A stretch of 64,000 nt of DNA from the NCBI GenBank assembly GCA_026874595.1, contig CM049320.1, forward strand, positions 31,962,214 to 32,026,213, read 5' to 3'. Position numbers and translations under genes: made by a program. Positions 10,490 to 22,230 of this stretch are shown here, one piece after another. Each line of letters starts with the position of its first letter. The first letter of the stretch is position 1. The DNA comes from Sipunculus nudus (Eukaryota; Annelida; Sipuncula; Golfingiida; Sipunculidae). A model generated the notes under the pieces. That model searched no databases and was not told the DNA's origin. It saw only the letters and a program-made list of their open reading frames with translations.

Positions 10490-11430
10490 ATGCTGTCCGT
10501 CCTTCCACAAGGCTTCACATCTGTGTGGGTTTCGAATAATATTAATGCAGAGGTCACTCAATGTAATATTGAGATGGCTGGAAAAAATTTAAGTATTTTG
10601 TCTATCAATCATTCACCTTATAATGTTATTAAAGTATATTGTCCAGTTAAAAAGGAGAAAGAGGCATATTTTTTAAACACATTTCTGATTACGTTTTATC
10701 CAATGATGCCACCAGGTGTCCTATAATTTTGCTAGGTGAATTTAGTTTAATTTAGTTACTAAAGATAAACAGGGGGGTAGTAGGACTATTTGATTTGGGA
10801 GAATGAAATTAACAGGTTAAAGAATATATATATATATTGTTCGGAATGTTTTATCTGGCCACGACTATGTTGTGATTTCTGTTAGCTTATATGTCACAAA
10901 GACAGTGCCAGACTTCTGGAACTTTAAATCAGATATTTTATCAGATTCAAAATTTACGAAAACAACGAATTTTGTAAATATTAGCTGACACAGTCCGATA
11001 ATTATATTGATATTTTAATAGGTTGGATATGGGGAAGGTAAAGATAAAAGATATTACTAGGGTATACTGTAAACAGAAGGCGAAGGTCGAAAGACCCACT
11101 CGACAATAATTAGAAACGAAATACAATGGAGAGTTAATTAAGCACGAACAGTTATAATGTTCTTTTCTTACATTATTCCTCTACTGGAATGGGTAACCGA
11201 TGTTTTGAGAAAATCAAATATCTATTGAATTTTCTGTGGATCCATAAAAGACATTTAGTGAAGATATTATCGTTTTACCAAGAAACAAAAGTGGTCAGAT
11301 CCTTGTAAATATTAAGAAAAAAAGGGATATACGGCGAGTAAATTGGTTATTCCAAGTGTTAAATATGAATCACAATTTCCGTGTTCTAGCAGATTATTTC
11401 ATTGGGTTATATAAAGATTCAAACTTAATT
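10490..11430 (+). mobile_element. Old Tx1/L1-type LINE relic, unit 1 copy
   Basis: 10,490-10,760 encodes the middle of an APE-type endonuclease (SILSINHSPYNVIKVYCP, then in another frame ILLGEFSL, a decayed GDFN region). 10,850-11,000 gives the end of the endonuclease (SGHDYVVISVSLYV). After 11,147 the sequence jumps past the reverse transcriptase that unit 2 keeps (42,890-43,830) to the C-terminal half (FSYIIPLLEWVTDV-like, 11,160-11,400). Many stops and frameshifts; dead element. Confidence 0.7.
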
Positions 11431-11599
11431 CAACCAATCGATTGTGGATGAATATGATAAACATATTATCATAAATGGTCGTACTCCGGTCAAGCATACG
11501 AAGTATATGAAACAGGGGACTTGTTTGGGAAAAAGTTTGGGATAACGATAATAGCAAGGTAAATACTCAATGATATTGGGATATTTTGCAAAGTAGATT

Positions 11600-12330
11600 G
11601 TGTGCACCAACATGGGAGTGAGCACAGACATTTGGCGGGCCCGAATTGGCTGTTTTGTGCAGCCAAAATGTAAAGTGAAGTTCGCCGTGAGAACCCTGAG
11701 TTTGACAATGGCGTCTTGACAATGCGCCTCACAACTTTGCTTGCGGTGTTGTTAACACAGGATGGGGACGTTGAGTTGAACTCAGGCCCAAAAGAACCCA
11801 CCACAGCTGCCAAGGATAATCAGGGTCCTATGCTCAGTTATGTGAGGGTCACAAGAAGCTCGAGTGCGGAGAGGGTAGAGAGAGGAGCCTCTAACACTGT
11901 CAACGCAAGGGTGAGTGATAATACAGAACCGAATCTGCATCCCAAGGCCAAGCCATTGGAGCAAAGGAAAGCCAGTGAACCAACTCATAGCTCCCCCGTT
12001 AAAGATACTACAGACTGTGGTGAGTCGTCATTACCTGATATAGTGAAAGAATCAGCTGACAAATAACTACTTTACAGGCAGAGATGAAAGAGATAAAAAG
12101 TGAAAACATATACGTATAAGAAGAAACTCTAAAGATGGTAAAATCAATAATTTTCTTTACAAAATGTGTGCTGCTCATTTAATGAACAAATACTGAACGG
12201 CAGAGTTGCCCCTGATTTAGTAGGGAAGTTTACTTGCATACCTCATACAAAGTGTAGTTGATTATATAAGAGTAAGTAAAGAACTTACTTGTGTTGTACA
12301 GTCATTTGCAGTCTCAACACTGGATATTTC
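11600..12330 (+). mobile_element. CR1-like LINE remnant with 2A-like leader, unit 1
   Basis: Starts with a frame MGVSTDIWRARIGCFVQPKC, shifts, then reads MRLTTLLAVLLTQDGDVELN followed by SGPK and a Ser/Thr-rich ORF1-like segment to 12,066. A jump of about 0.9 kb joins the endonuclease end (SRNSKDGKINNF-like, 12,125-12,290) and a second jump (about 3.2 kb relative to unit 2) joins block C near 12,330. The intact order is at 45,400-50,215. Confidence 0.7.
11761..11793 (+). other. Degenerate 2A-like (ribosome-skipping) motif
   Basis: Codons read DGDVELNSGPK directly after a hydrophobic leader. The 2A consensus is D-V/I-E-x-N-P-G-P; this copy differs only by serine for the first proline. Similar leaders are known at the N-terminus of some invertebrate CR1-type LINEs. 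Activity cannot be assumed with the proline missing. Confidence 0.6.
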
Positions 12331-13265
12331 TGATCGGTTATGCTCGGTAATTCAGGAAGTTTTTAAGCCAACATGAACAGGGGCACTTAGTCCTATGCTT
12401 ATGTTTATTCATTGAATGAATATGCGATTAAGGTCGCATAGAGTTCATGGATAGGTCAATTCCTTTATAATTCACTTAGGGACATGACATCTGGTGACCG
12501 GGTATAACATAAGGCCAAAACACACTGACGCGTTGTTAAAATATAATGTCTGTTGAAAATCTAGTAAAATGGATTTAATTGTCACATTATTTATTTGTAT
12601 ACTTCAATATATAGCCAAGTATATAAGTAAAAATAACATATATAACAACTATACATAGACATATGCATGTTTATATATAATTCTTTGATATGAAATGTAC
12701 AAGCATACTGTTTACATAGAATTATTTTGTTATATATATATATTAAATCATAATAATTGTTCACCGAGTGATATGATTACTATTTTATTGAGTTTACGCT
12801 ATAAAGTTGTATATTTCTTAGACAAAACATATAAAATACTTCGATGAAAAAATGTCAAGATATTCCACAGTTATTCCACAAAATTTGCCGCGTGCCATTC
12901 GCGCCAGTCTGTTTTGAAAATGCCGCGTACCTGCCACGTGAACGTATTCCCTTGATTTCAGTCCTGTGACTCGTACTAAACAACACAAGAGAGCCGAGTT
13001 TAAGGATAGTCTCAAATTTCTTTTGGGGTGTAATAGAGGCTCGTCCGATTTGATTTGTATTATACACATTTTTTTCATGTAATTCCTTTATATACATGAG
13101 AACAAAGGCTGGTCCAGAATAAAACGTCTGGAGCACAGTATAGAAAGTGGTATAATTTGTAACTTTAAGACATCCTGCTAACTTGGGAGATGGTTGCTGT
13201 GCAGTTAAACTTGTTAACGTGTCTCTTGACTACGTGTTCATGTCATATTTTTTAGCGAATAGGTG
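12330..13265. other. Block C start, unit 1: non-coding with one conserved ORF
   Basis: Colinear with 50,342-51,305. Contains a short (TA)n tract near 12,731. Apart from the minus-strand ORF at 12,818-13,136 nothing is recognised. Confidence 0.5.
12818..13136 (-). other. Conserved short ORF, block C unit 1 (unrecognised)
   Basis: The minus-strand frame contains GLKSREYVHVAGTRHFQNRL and stays open in both units (unit 2: 50,827-51,105), with a few residue changes. It could be an exon or a remnant of a repeat. No family, splice partner or start is supported. Confidence 0.25.
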
Positions 13266-14480
13266 AGCTTATGCGATGGCGCAGCGTCGTCCGTCAGCCG
13301 TCGTCCGTCCGTTAACCCATGCTATCTCAAAATTCGTTGGAGTTGGCAACATCAAATTTTATGCAAATAATCAGTCATCTAAACAGCTCTATCTGATTTT
13401 GTTTATTTATTTTTTTTGCTAAATGCATATACTTAGCTTTTATAATAAAAATGTCACAATCCTTTTAAAATATTCTTCTCTGAAATTGTCCAGCCAAATT
13501 ATTCAATATTTCAAAGAAATAATCTCTGAAACCATCTCTCTCAAGTTTGTGTGAATGTTTCCAGTTCGATGAATATTGGCCGAGTTACAGGAAGCAGAAC
13601 TTAGTCATTTGGCCAATTAAATGATACTAAAATTACAATATCAGAAACGGCTCGAGCTTTCATCATCAAATTAATAAAGATGTTGGTACGTCACATGATT
13701 CATTTATGAAATTGAGGTATTGGTGGTGCCACCTGCATCAACATTTTGGACGAGAGTCATCGGTCATCAGTACATTAACCCATAATTTCTCAGGAAAAGT
13801 AGGAACTAGCATTGCCAAATTTTATGCAAAACTCTGTCACATTTTAAATGTTTTGTGATTGAGCTTTTTGTGGCGTCACCTGCATTAACTTAAATTTTCA
13901 GGGTAAGGTTAAAAATCTTTGAAAATCTTCTTCTCTGAAATCATTCAGCCAAATGGTTTAATGTTTAACAGGACTGATTCCAGAAATGCGTTCCCTCAAG
14001 GTTGTTTAATTGGTTTGGTTTTGATGAATTTTGGCCACGTTTCAGGAATTTGAACTTAGTCATTTGGCCAAGTAAGCGTATTAACATAACAATATCAGAA
14101 ACTATAGGCGCTTGCATCACCAAGTTTGGTGTAAATATTGTTCACATGACTCATATGGGAAACTGCAGTTTTTGTGGCTTCACCTACATAGACCTTCATA
14201 AGTTTAGCCTCTGTCAACTTAAAATTGTTTTATGATGAAAGTGTCAAGCTGCGTCGTTTTTTTTTTCTCTAGAATTATCCTAGGGTAGGGTTCTTTCAAG
14301 TGTATAAGAATGGATTGTGTTCATTGATTTTTGGTAGAATCACAGATAGTTGAAGTATGGTATGCAGTGTGCTAGAGCTACCCCTAGGCTGCCCAGGATG
14401 TCATGCAATCGCTTCGTTGTGCATGGCCAGCTCCCTCTGTCTATTTGACCTGGGTCAGGCTGTCTGCAGTTACTACCACA
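13266..14480. repeat. Interspersed repeat with two internal ~460-bp subunits, unit 1
   Basis: Begins with a GTCGTCCGTCCG-type end near 13,290. It contains two related subunits, recognisable by TTAGTCATTTGGCCAA (13,603 and 14,056) and by the following ACAATATCAGAAAC. This style of repeat is frequent in bivalve genomes. The matching copy is 51,306-52,530. No coding capacity is seen; its class is unknown. Confidence 0.5.
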
Positions 14481-14680
14481 TAGAGCCTACCCCCCCCCCC
14501 CCCAACCCCACCTAATTTTTTCGACAGACCTATACAATAAACAAGATGAATCATATTTTTTACAGCATTTTTTTCAGATGAAAAATTATTGTTTATTATT
14601 ATACTTTGGATGATATCCATTATTCTATGATTTACAGGGTATCATGTTCGCAGCGCCTTTTCCTCTTAGCCCATCAAATG

Positions 14681-14735
<55 letters not shown>

Positions 14736-15330
14736 AACCAAAGGAAATATTTATTTTGCATTTGCTAACATTTTAAAAAAAAATCAGCTCAGTGATATGA
14801 CCCATGGGTCTCTTATTTTAGAAATGGCAAAATTAAAAAGTACTGAATTAAATACGATGATTGATAATCTTTATTTCCCCTAAAGTTTGAAGAGTACAAT
14901 AAAATACAATACATTTCTTGATATGACAAGGGACGTAATCAATAATAATTAAATCAGTGAAATTTTTTAAACGTGAAACATACAAGATTGCAAAAATAAT
15001 GTAATGAAATTCCGATAAATGTAATGTAAAAGCACATGGGAGGCGTAATTTTAAAATATACAGAATAGAAATGTCTAGTCTGGACAATCTGTAAAAGCTT
15101 AACCGAGAAAAGTAGCAACAATGTCAAAATCATCCAGAATACTAAGTGCAGCGCCAACTGTGAAGGGAAGTTTATCTACTATGAAGTTCCAGATGGAGGT
15201 TCTGCTTTCGCTAGTATTTGATCATGATAAAGATGCAAGGAATCCATGCAAATTTCAGCGACATTTTTAAAACTGGATTGAGAACCGTCAAGAAGTGATG
15301 GATAGTGGTAATGGGGTATATATAATTATA
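14480..15330. other. Non-coding part of block C, unit 1
   Basis: Holds a C14 homopolymer at about 14,490-14,503, a (TA)n tract at 14,683-14,731 and AT-rich sequence. Minus-strand ORFs at 14,848-15,157 are not kept in the same frame in unit 2. Confidence 0.5.
14683..14731. repeat. (TA)n microsatellite
   Basis: About 24 TA repeats. The same locus in unit 2 is 52,709-52,753. Confidence 0.9.
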
Positions 15331-15480
15331 AAATTATAAGCTCACTACAGGTTAACGTGTGATGTGGAAAGGTAACCCGGTGTTGGGACTTTGGTCCGTC
15401 CTTTACCTCTGGTGATATGAGGCCTATAACGTATTTAAATACTGAATACACACACGTTTCTGTGCTTTTACTTTTCATTT

Positions 15481-15516
15481 TATATATATACACACATCTG
15501 TATATATCTATATATT

Positions 15517-15566
<50 letters not shown>
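15481..15566. repeat. (TA)n/(CA)n-rich microsatellite
   Basis: TA repeats with ACACAC interruptions. Tyr-Ile ORFs on both strands here are artefacts. The unit-2 counterpart (53,526-53,585) is shorter. Confidence 0.85.
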
Positions 15567-15569
<3 letters not shown>

Positions 15570-15879
15570 GATTGTGAGCATGCTGGACATGTCACTCCTC
15601 TTAGAGATAAATAATGTAGATCGTACTTTTGCAAGATCCTAGATTTTTTTGCTTTTTGAAAATTAAGACATTTTTGCAATTTTAGGCTGCCTTTCAATAA
15701 ATGCGGGTATTTGTGCCCATTCCATATGCGGATGACCTCATGCGGATAACCCATTTATTTTGGTAAACATATGCACTAATAAACATAATTTCTAAAAATT
15801 TTAATCGAATATTCAGTTTAATCATTAATTCTAGCAAGTAAGGCTTAAGGCGGGTATCTCACCATGCAGCCAGGCTTAG

Positions 15880-16185
15880 ATGGAGCCTTCCACACGTTAC
15901 AATGAGTTGGCTACCTGGCAGTATCTCGGTGAAAACTTGTCGTTGAAACTTTTATTCAGCCTTAAAACACTGTCAGCTCTTTCATCTTTCCAAAGACAAG
16001 GTCAAATATCAGCAATCTATATACCGCAGGCTGCATCCGCATGCGGGCCCCAGCAAAATTTGAACACTTTCGGATCCGCATGCGGGACCCGTGTTGGCGC
16101 CCGCATATATGGAAAGGCGCCCTTGTTAATTCATTTCAGTCAAAAAGAACACATAAACCAAAAAAAAAAACAAACAAAAATTTAA
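15880..16185 (+). other. Conserved ORF of about 100 codons, block C unit 1
   Basis: Starts MEPSTRYNELATWQYLGENL and is open in both units; the unit-2 frame is 53,757-54,053 with about 98 codons. Lysine-rich tails differ because of poly-A indels. It contains two CCGCATGCGG palindromes. No domain is recognised; it may be part of an old repeat. Confidence 0.25.
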
Positions 16186-16189
16186 AGTT

Positions 16190-17980
16190 ACATAAGTTAA
16201 CCGTCTATTGCGAAGCAGATTATATGAAAGGATTGGCAGTCTGGTATATTATAAATAGGGAACAACCCTGAAGCACTCAGAAATCCAGATAAAAAAGTCA
16301 CGATAGAGGGAGGGATTATTCATGTTATTCTATTAATATCTGAGGTAACTTGGTTGTGATACTCTCAATTTTGCGTGTGTATTCTAGTTAATCCTCCAGT
16401 AATTTGTCAAATTCTGCTCAGCGTTCAATTAATGACAAATATTAAAACGATAAAATGTGTATAAGTATATTCCGTTGAAAGATATTTGTTCATTAGGGCA
16501 TTACTTAGTAAATTTTCTTATTTTGCTTGTGACAATACGTCACAGTTCCTTTAATGATATTTAAAATTTACCGCAATATATACATGTAATTAACATAATT
16601 CTAAATAGAGGAAAAAAAGGGACAACATGCAGGTTACACTTGAAAATGTGAGTAAATACAATTTCTGGTAATTCATATGTTATTTCATATCATATATTGA
16701 TTCATATGTTATCATACATTTTTATTGTTAATCTCAACTTTCCTTTGATAATAAGAATAATTACCGAAATGTTATAATAAACATTACATTCACAAAGCAA
16801 AAAAATACACAAATATGATACAATTCTTATACAAGAATGGGCGCATGAACTTCATTTTCTGGTGTTTCATATGTTAAGCATAAAGTACACAGGTTTTTCT
16901 TGTGATTGTTTAATCCTTGGTTTATCGTCGCTGAATCAATATGTCCTGAACCTTAGACATAATAGTAAATTAACTTTAAATGCATTGGCATGATACATAC
17001 CTTATGACTATAATGCTTGCCTGTGCCTAAGCAACTGTCGTTTTACAGAGATCCAACTATTTAAAAAACTGTGTGAAATTGATACTGAAAAAAGGATTTG
17101 TGGTCAAAGTCGGAGCGTGTTATGTACCATTACAGCGCAAATGAACATTGACAGCGAATCCCCATTAGGTTATCAAAATTTCACATGATACGTGGGGTAG
17201 AGGATAAGGTTTTGGATTTCGGAGCTGAATTTCAGGTTTTTCACTTTAGGTAAAATGATATAATCTTAACAGAAAGATTTTAGCTTATACGTTATGATGT
17301 AATTGCTATTTTAATCTGGTGCATAATCAATGTTATAACCTGAAAATGCATGGGATTTACAAACTGTATCCTGTTCTTATCTTGTGAGTAATTCTCAACA
17401 CAAATTGTCACCTTGAGTGCACGTTTTCAATCCTTAACATAATAGAAATAGGAAAATTATTAAAATTTACAATTTAACATTTATATTTTTTACTGACGTC
17501 TCCCTTACATTATCAGTATCATCATGCTCTGAAGTGTTAATATGCACTGATAGAAATTGGTTATATTTATACATCTTAGATCAAATCTTAGTTTGAATAC
17601 CAGGCACTATGACTTTTCATCACACACCTACATTAAATATTGCAGATGCTGAACCTTATGTACCTTTCGATAGCTGCCTCGCTGCCTGCACACAGGCAAG
17701 GTACCTTTCCAAAGTTTTATTTCTCAACAGATTAACATTCGGAACATGATCCGATAAAATTACATGAATGTAAGTATTTCTTTCCTGTAAGTTATGTAAA
17801 GATGCATTGCTCTTGATTATCGAGAAAATACATACCTTACGTTAAAGAGTGTATTCTTTTTTCAATTGGATATAGGAATTTATATTTCTTATATTTGTGT
17901 TTTATGACGTTCAAGGGTGCGTAACACAATTTAAAATAAAATGACCTCGGGTAAATTTAAATATATTTAGTAAATTGACA
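16190..17980. other. AT-rich DNA absent from unit 2
   Basis: Unit 2 replaces about 16,340-18,560 by a short stretch (54,165-54,350). Only the LINE tail at 18,000-18,420 is recognisable in it. Nothing gene-like is seen. Confidence 0.45.
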
Positions 17981-17999
17981 CCTATTACACAATATATAA

Positions 18000-18420
18000 A
18001 GAATTTACGCTCAAGATATATACAGAATCTTCAAAAGTTTTAGAAATATTGAAGAGAGATATGGAAGGATATTATCAAGAAAAGGTATGTTAAGTGTTTC
18101 AGAATATTGAAAAAAAAATAACCATATCAGTAGTGCTCCAGTTTAAATTACTTCATAGATGTATTGGTTTGAACACATTTTTTTTATCATTTGAGAAAAA
18201 AACAACACTTTGCTCCTTATGCAATTCTGAAAAAGAGACATTGTTACATCTTCTTCACCATTGTAGAGAAACTGAAACGATAATATATCAAGTTAAAAAA
18301 AAATGATTATCATCTGTACAAAATGGGATAAATGAAGAGATGTTTGATATAAAATCTGTTATATTCAATATAACAAAAAATAGCCTGATCGATATGTTAC
18401 TTCTGTAAAAAAAAATTATA
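18000..18420 (+). mobile_element. 3' end of a Tx1/L1-type LINE (5'-truncated)
   Basis: The frame at 18,094-18,306 reads VLQFKLLHRCIGLNTFFLSF then LCSLCNSEKETLLHLLHHC, the terminal zinc-binding segment of Tx1/L1-type ORF2 (compare LLHKMGIKDSIKCSFC of the full element at 41,800). The upstream part is missing, as in most LINE copies. Confidence 0.6.
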
Positions 18421-18639
18421 TACAATTGTAAATGCATCAATACAATGCCAACTATCAGTCATTTTAAAATATATTTAGAACAAGTTAATAACATAGGAAT
18501 ATTGCAAAGAAACGTGATAAAATCAAGAGCCATATGGCAAAACGGGATAATATTCATATTATCTTTCAAAAACAATAAGTAAAAATAAATATATTCTCTT
18601 TTCCTGTTTTTTTAGGACCCTTGTTAACACACACACACG

Positions 18640-18688
<49 letters not shown>

Positions 18689-19448
18689 CATTTTCAATTA
18701 AATACTGCAACTGACGTATGAATATAGATCTCTTAGTTAAACATCAAATATATGAAACAGAAACATACATGATTTTGCTATGTCCTTCCATGTGAATGAA
18801 TTTTTATCTTTCATATATCTATCTGTATGTTTTGTATTTGTATATAAATTGGTTAATTTACAGAAACAGTTGACACCTATTATGAAGTCATGACAGGAAA
18901 TAAAATTGAGTTTCTGTTTTTTTTTAGAATAAAATCTAGGATAACTTGACAGGCTTAAACAATTTTTGTATTTTAAGTTACTGTAACAGTAAAAATAGAA
19001 AAAAAAAAAATTTTTTTCTCAAAAAGTATATGAAAAATATCCTTAAAAATCATATCTAAATATTTTATAACATGAATATCCGTCCGGGGAAATATATCTG
19101 AACTTTAAAAAAATTAATTTACTAAGTTTTATCTAAGAATTTCATTTTTGAAAAAATATTTTATTCTTATGGTTAAGAAGAACACTAAATCGATTATTAC
19201 GGTAAACTATAACACAAAAAAGTCATGTTTTCCTAGTCAAAGAAGTCGCGCCATTTCTCTTTCTATTTGTCAGTTACTGGTTTATTTTTCTTTAGTGGAT
19301 AAATTTAACTAAATAAATATATCATAAAATGTGCATTTGATTATGCCAAGCTGGCACCTGTCCTGCACAATTTGAAATAGTGGAAAGATCATCTTCTTGC
19401 TTTTATATCTAAGGACTCGGGACACAGCTTTGCACTAGGGTTGGCAAA
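18420..19448. other. Non-coding end of block C, unit 1
   Basis: AT-rich, colinear with 54,350-55,262, with a (TA)n tract at 18,640-18,682. No gene seen. Confidence 0.5.
18640..18682. repeat. (TA)n microsatellite
   Basis: About 20 TA repeats preceded by ACACACAC. Counterpart in unit 2 at 54,410-54,481. Confidence 0.9.
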
Positions 19449-19612
19449 AAGCAAAGAATTGTAATAAGATGGGTGTATCGATTTTGCATCTAACTCCAAA
19501 AAATCTACAACCAAGCATAAGAACCGCACAATTGTCCACAAGCCCTATATAAGTTTAAAACATACACACATGCACCCCGAAGAGCGGTGTATGTAAGTTA
19601 ACATGATTGTAG

Positions 19613-19745
19613 GTACATACTGGATGAGAGCACCAATCGGATGACTGTCATGCGGAATTGTCAAACACTTCAAGGGCAAAACCGTTTTATCAAGCAATGT
19701 CCCAACATGCAAGGCTTTTACGTGAAACTGGAAAAATTAACACAG
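19613..19745 (+). pseudogene. Exon-like segment of block A, unit 2 (frameshifted)
   Basis: Counterpart of 172-305, but 133 nt long: one C is missing in the run after CAATGTCCC. The shift fuses the upstream frame (MTVMRNCQTLQGQNRFIKQC) to the second ORF, which soon ends at TAA. Splice-like borders are unchanged. Confidence 0.4.
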
Positions 19746-20390
19746 GTAGTTCTCTGTTTTATTATTCTTTGTGTATTTTGTGACAAATCTAGTATAGTCA
19801 TTAAGAATAAACGGAGACACTAAACGACACCCAGCTGGAGCTTGCTAGATAAGAACGATCTCGGGGACATACAGGGCCGAAATACGAACCGTATATAAAG
19901 AAATAACTTGTAATTATTTGCATGTTTTATACCATTAGATATGTTTTAAAGTAAAAGGGAAATTAAAATAAAAGTGAATACATAGTTTGTGATATATGTA
20001 TTTTAAGGAATGTTGTGAGAAGTACTATGAAGAAATTTAGTGTTACAGCGTTATCAAAGGTGTTCACGAAGCACATAAACATTTCAACTAACAATGTCCA
20101 TTAAATGCAAGTATTATGATGTTTCCGCCACAAAAGGCACATTAGGATTATATATTCGTTATGCTTGTTTTATAATCACAAATATTCCTATCCAAACCAT
20201 GGTGTAATTTTGATATCAGTTTGAAAATATAAAAACACCATGCAGTAGTTATTGACTAACAACTTAAAATTAGTGCTGCTGTTCCTCTGGAGAGAAAAAT
20301 TTTGCCACTGTTCAAGGAAAGTTTAAATATGTGACAGGAACTTGGCAAAAAATTTTTCACTGACAATTTATATCCACTCAGATTCAGCAG

Positions 20391-20597
20391 GGAATTAATG
20401 CAAACCAGGCAAGACAATTGTGCCGGCAGAAATGGTTCAAGAAAGAAAAGTGCGTTAAAGAAAGGTTACCCTACAATCTGCTGAAGTGTTCGAACCTTAT
20501 GGAACCAGCCATGCACAAGTTCATTTCACAAGATATGTTCTACAAAAAGCAACGCAACAGCCAGAACTTATACCTCCGTTTGCCCCTGAATATATAA
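20391..20597 (+). CDS. Basic ORF of block A, unit 2 (unrecognised exon)
   Basis: Opens after GATTCAGCAG in the same frame as 953 and 56,222, contains CRQKWFKKEKCVKERLPYNL, and stops at TAA after LYLRLPLNI. Unit 3 reads on for 29 more codons. Nine residue differences from unit 3 occur over about 65, all without stops before the end. Function unknown. Confidence 0.35.
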   Translation, partial: GINANQARQLCRQKWFKKEKCVKERLPYNLLKCSNLMEPAMHKFISQDMFYKKQRNSQNLYLRLPLNI

Positions 20598-20682
20598 GTT
20601 ATCAACCAGAACTTGCAGACAACAACACCAAATCAAGAAGGCCCTGCAAATGAAATAAAATTTTCCGCCATTTTTATCTCAG

Positions 20683-20860
20683 AAGAAATCGTGCAATAAC
20701 TAGAACCTGCCACCCCGTTTGGCCCAGAAGACATTTCGCATGAACCAGAACTAACCATGCATTACATCTGACCGAGAAGACTCTTTGCATGGACCAGGAC
20801 ATGCCACCTCATCAGACCCAGAAGACATTTCGTATTGACAAGAACTTACCAAAAAAGCCT
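20683..20860 (+). repeat. 45-bp minisatellite, decayed coding repeat
   Basis: Successive units share CAGACCCAGAAGACATTTCG-type wording and a spacing near 45 bp. In one frame they read GPEDISHEPELT and a weaker SDPEDISY, that is, 15-residue repeats now broken by stops. Unit 3 lacks the whole stretch, going from NQEDPANE to DPKGEY. Confidence 0.45.
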
Positions 20861-21266
20861 ATTTCCAATATCATCGCGCGGGAACCGGAAGTTACTGATC
20901 CGTCTGTCTCAGAAGACACAGAGCTTGGGTCAGTGCGTAGAACCACACTTGTACAAGTTGCCACGAATGAAAAAAGAGACCGAGCACGTGTTATTAAAGC
21001 AGGAAGTTGAAACCCCACCGAAGCCCAAACAAACAGTCTTGATAGCCTGTTCGGTGTCGAAAAGGAAACGGCCGAGGATGAGTAAATGGCGTGTCGTAAT
21101 CATATTTGGCGTTATTATGACCTTGATGGATGTGACGGGAATCAAGAAACAAATCAAGATTCTTAAAATAAACCTTGGTCTTGATAAGAAGAGAAAGAAT
21201 AAACGACCCAAAGTCAAGGAGCCCAGGGTAATTAAATTAAAATACACGATGTGTATCCTAAACTAA
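20835..21266 (+). other. ORF of 143 codons, unit 2 only
   Basis: Runs through the repeat into a basic region and a hydrophobic patch (WRVVIIFGVIMTLM). Its first part shares repeats that read in other frames, and unit 3 has no counterpart, so it is probably a chance or decayed frame. Confidence 0.2.
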
Positions 21267-21269
21267 AAC

Positions 21270-22213
21270 ACAGGAACCCTAGCACAGAGTTTGAGAGTTA
21301 GAAGTAGAAGCATCAAATAGTTCAAATAAAATTAAGCGCTGGACTGTTCATCTTCCTACCTACATGGTTGTTCCAAAAGGAGTATATTTTATATGAATGT
21401 AAAGCATGTGCAGCGTGCATTATGTGCATTATGAAATTTAAAGGTACGGTTTTCATAATATGATTCTGTACTCCGGTGACTTATACTTCTGTCTTGTAAT
21501 CTTGAAAGGCCAAGAAAAAGGTGTGGTTCTAAGGCACCGCCCACGTCAATTTTAACCCTTCCCCCCGGGCCAAAAATTTTGATTTTTGATTTTTATCTTT
21601 CAAGAAGATAAAATAATACAATTTTGTTAAGATTTTCTTTGTTATGTAGTGCTTTTTCTGTTTAGCAAAACAATTAAATTATGTCTATGCTTTTTCCCTG
21701 ATCATATGACATTTCTATCGAAACATACAAAAAAGGTAAAAAGAAAAAAAAATGGCCCGCCCACACTGATTTTTAAAAAAGAATAGTACATGAGAACCTT
21801 GCCTTTCCTTGGCCTAATGTTTAGAACAGTGTGTATCTTACTCAGCTTATGAGGTTTATGTGTAAAGTTTAACTAATTATAACCATCAGCCAAAATGGTA
21901 ATTTAAAGCAATGGCCATTAAAACCAATAGAGACCTCATTAAACCTATTGGTTATGGTTGGTATAATCCTTTATAAGCCAAGATTACGCTTGCGATCCAT
22001 ATATATTTAAATTTGGCATAAGATTTACTTCATAGATATGCCATATGTCATTTTTTATCATATATATTCTTTATCAGTGTAAACTGACTAGTTCTATTCA
22101 TGATTTATGCATATTTTGTATTGTAGCAGTTCTTCGATTCGTCTTGTTAATGCAAATTAAACAAAACAATTACTTATCATGTCGTATGGGTAGTATTGTT
22201 ATATTGTTAATGT
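21270..22213. other. Non-coding region, unit 2
   Basis: Colinear with 56,490-57,330. AT-rich; no feature seen. Confidence 0.5.
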
Positions 22214-22230
22214 CACAATGCAGTATCTGT

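Larger units (their letters stand above)
1..19448. repeat. Tandem segmental duplication, unit 1
   Basis: First copy of a large tandem unit. It runs block A (1-1,146), block B (1,147-3,400), DUF268 gene (3,500-7,409), block D (7,420-8,610), a stretch unique to this copy (8,610-10,840), LINE relics (to 12,330) and block C (12,330-19,448). Block A then starts again at 19,449. Long colinear stretches match unit 2 with scattered substitutions and indels. The cysteine-rich peptide gene present in units 2 and 3 is missing. Boundaries are approximate because they come from reading by eye. Confidence 0.85.

Noticed and set aside
20812-21247. Minus-strand ORFs opposite the repeat-bearing ORF
   Set aside because: Shadow frames, absent from unit 3.
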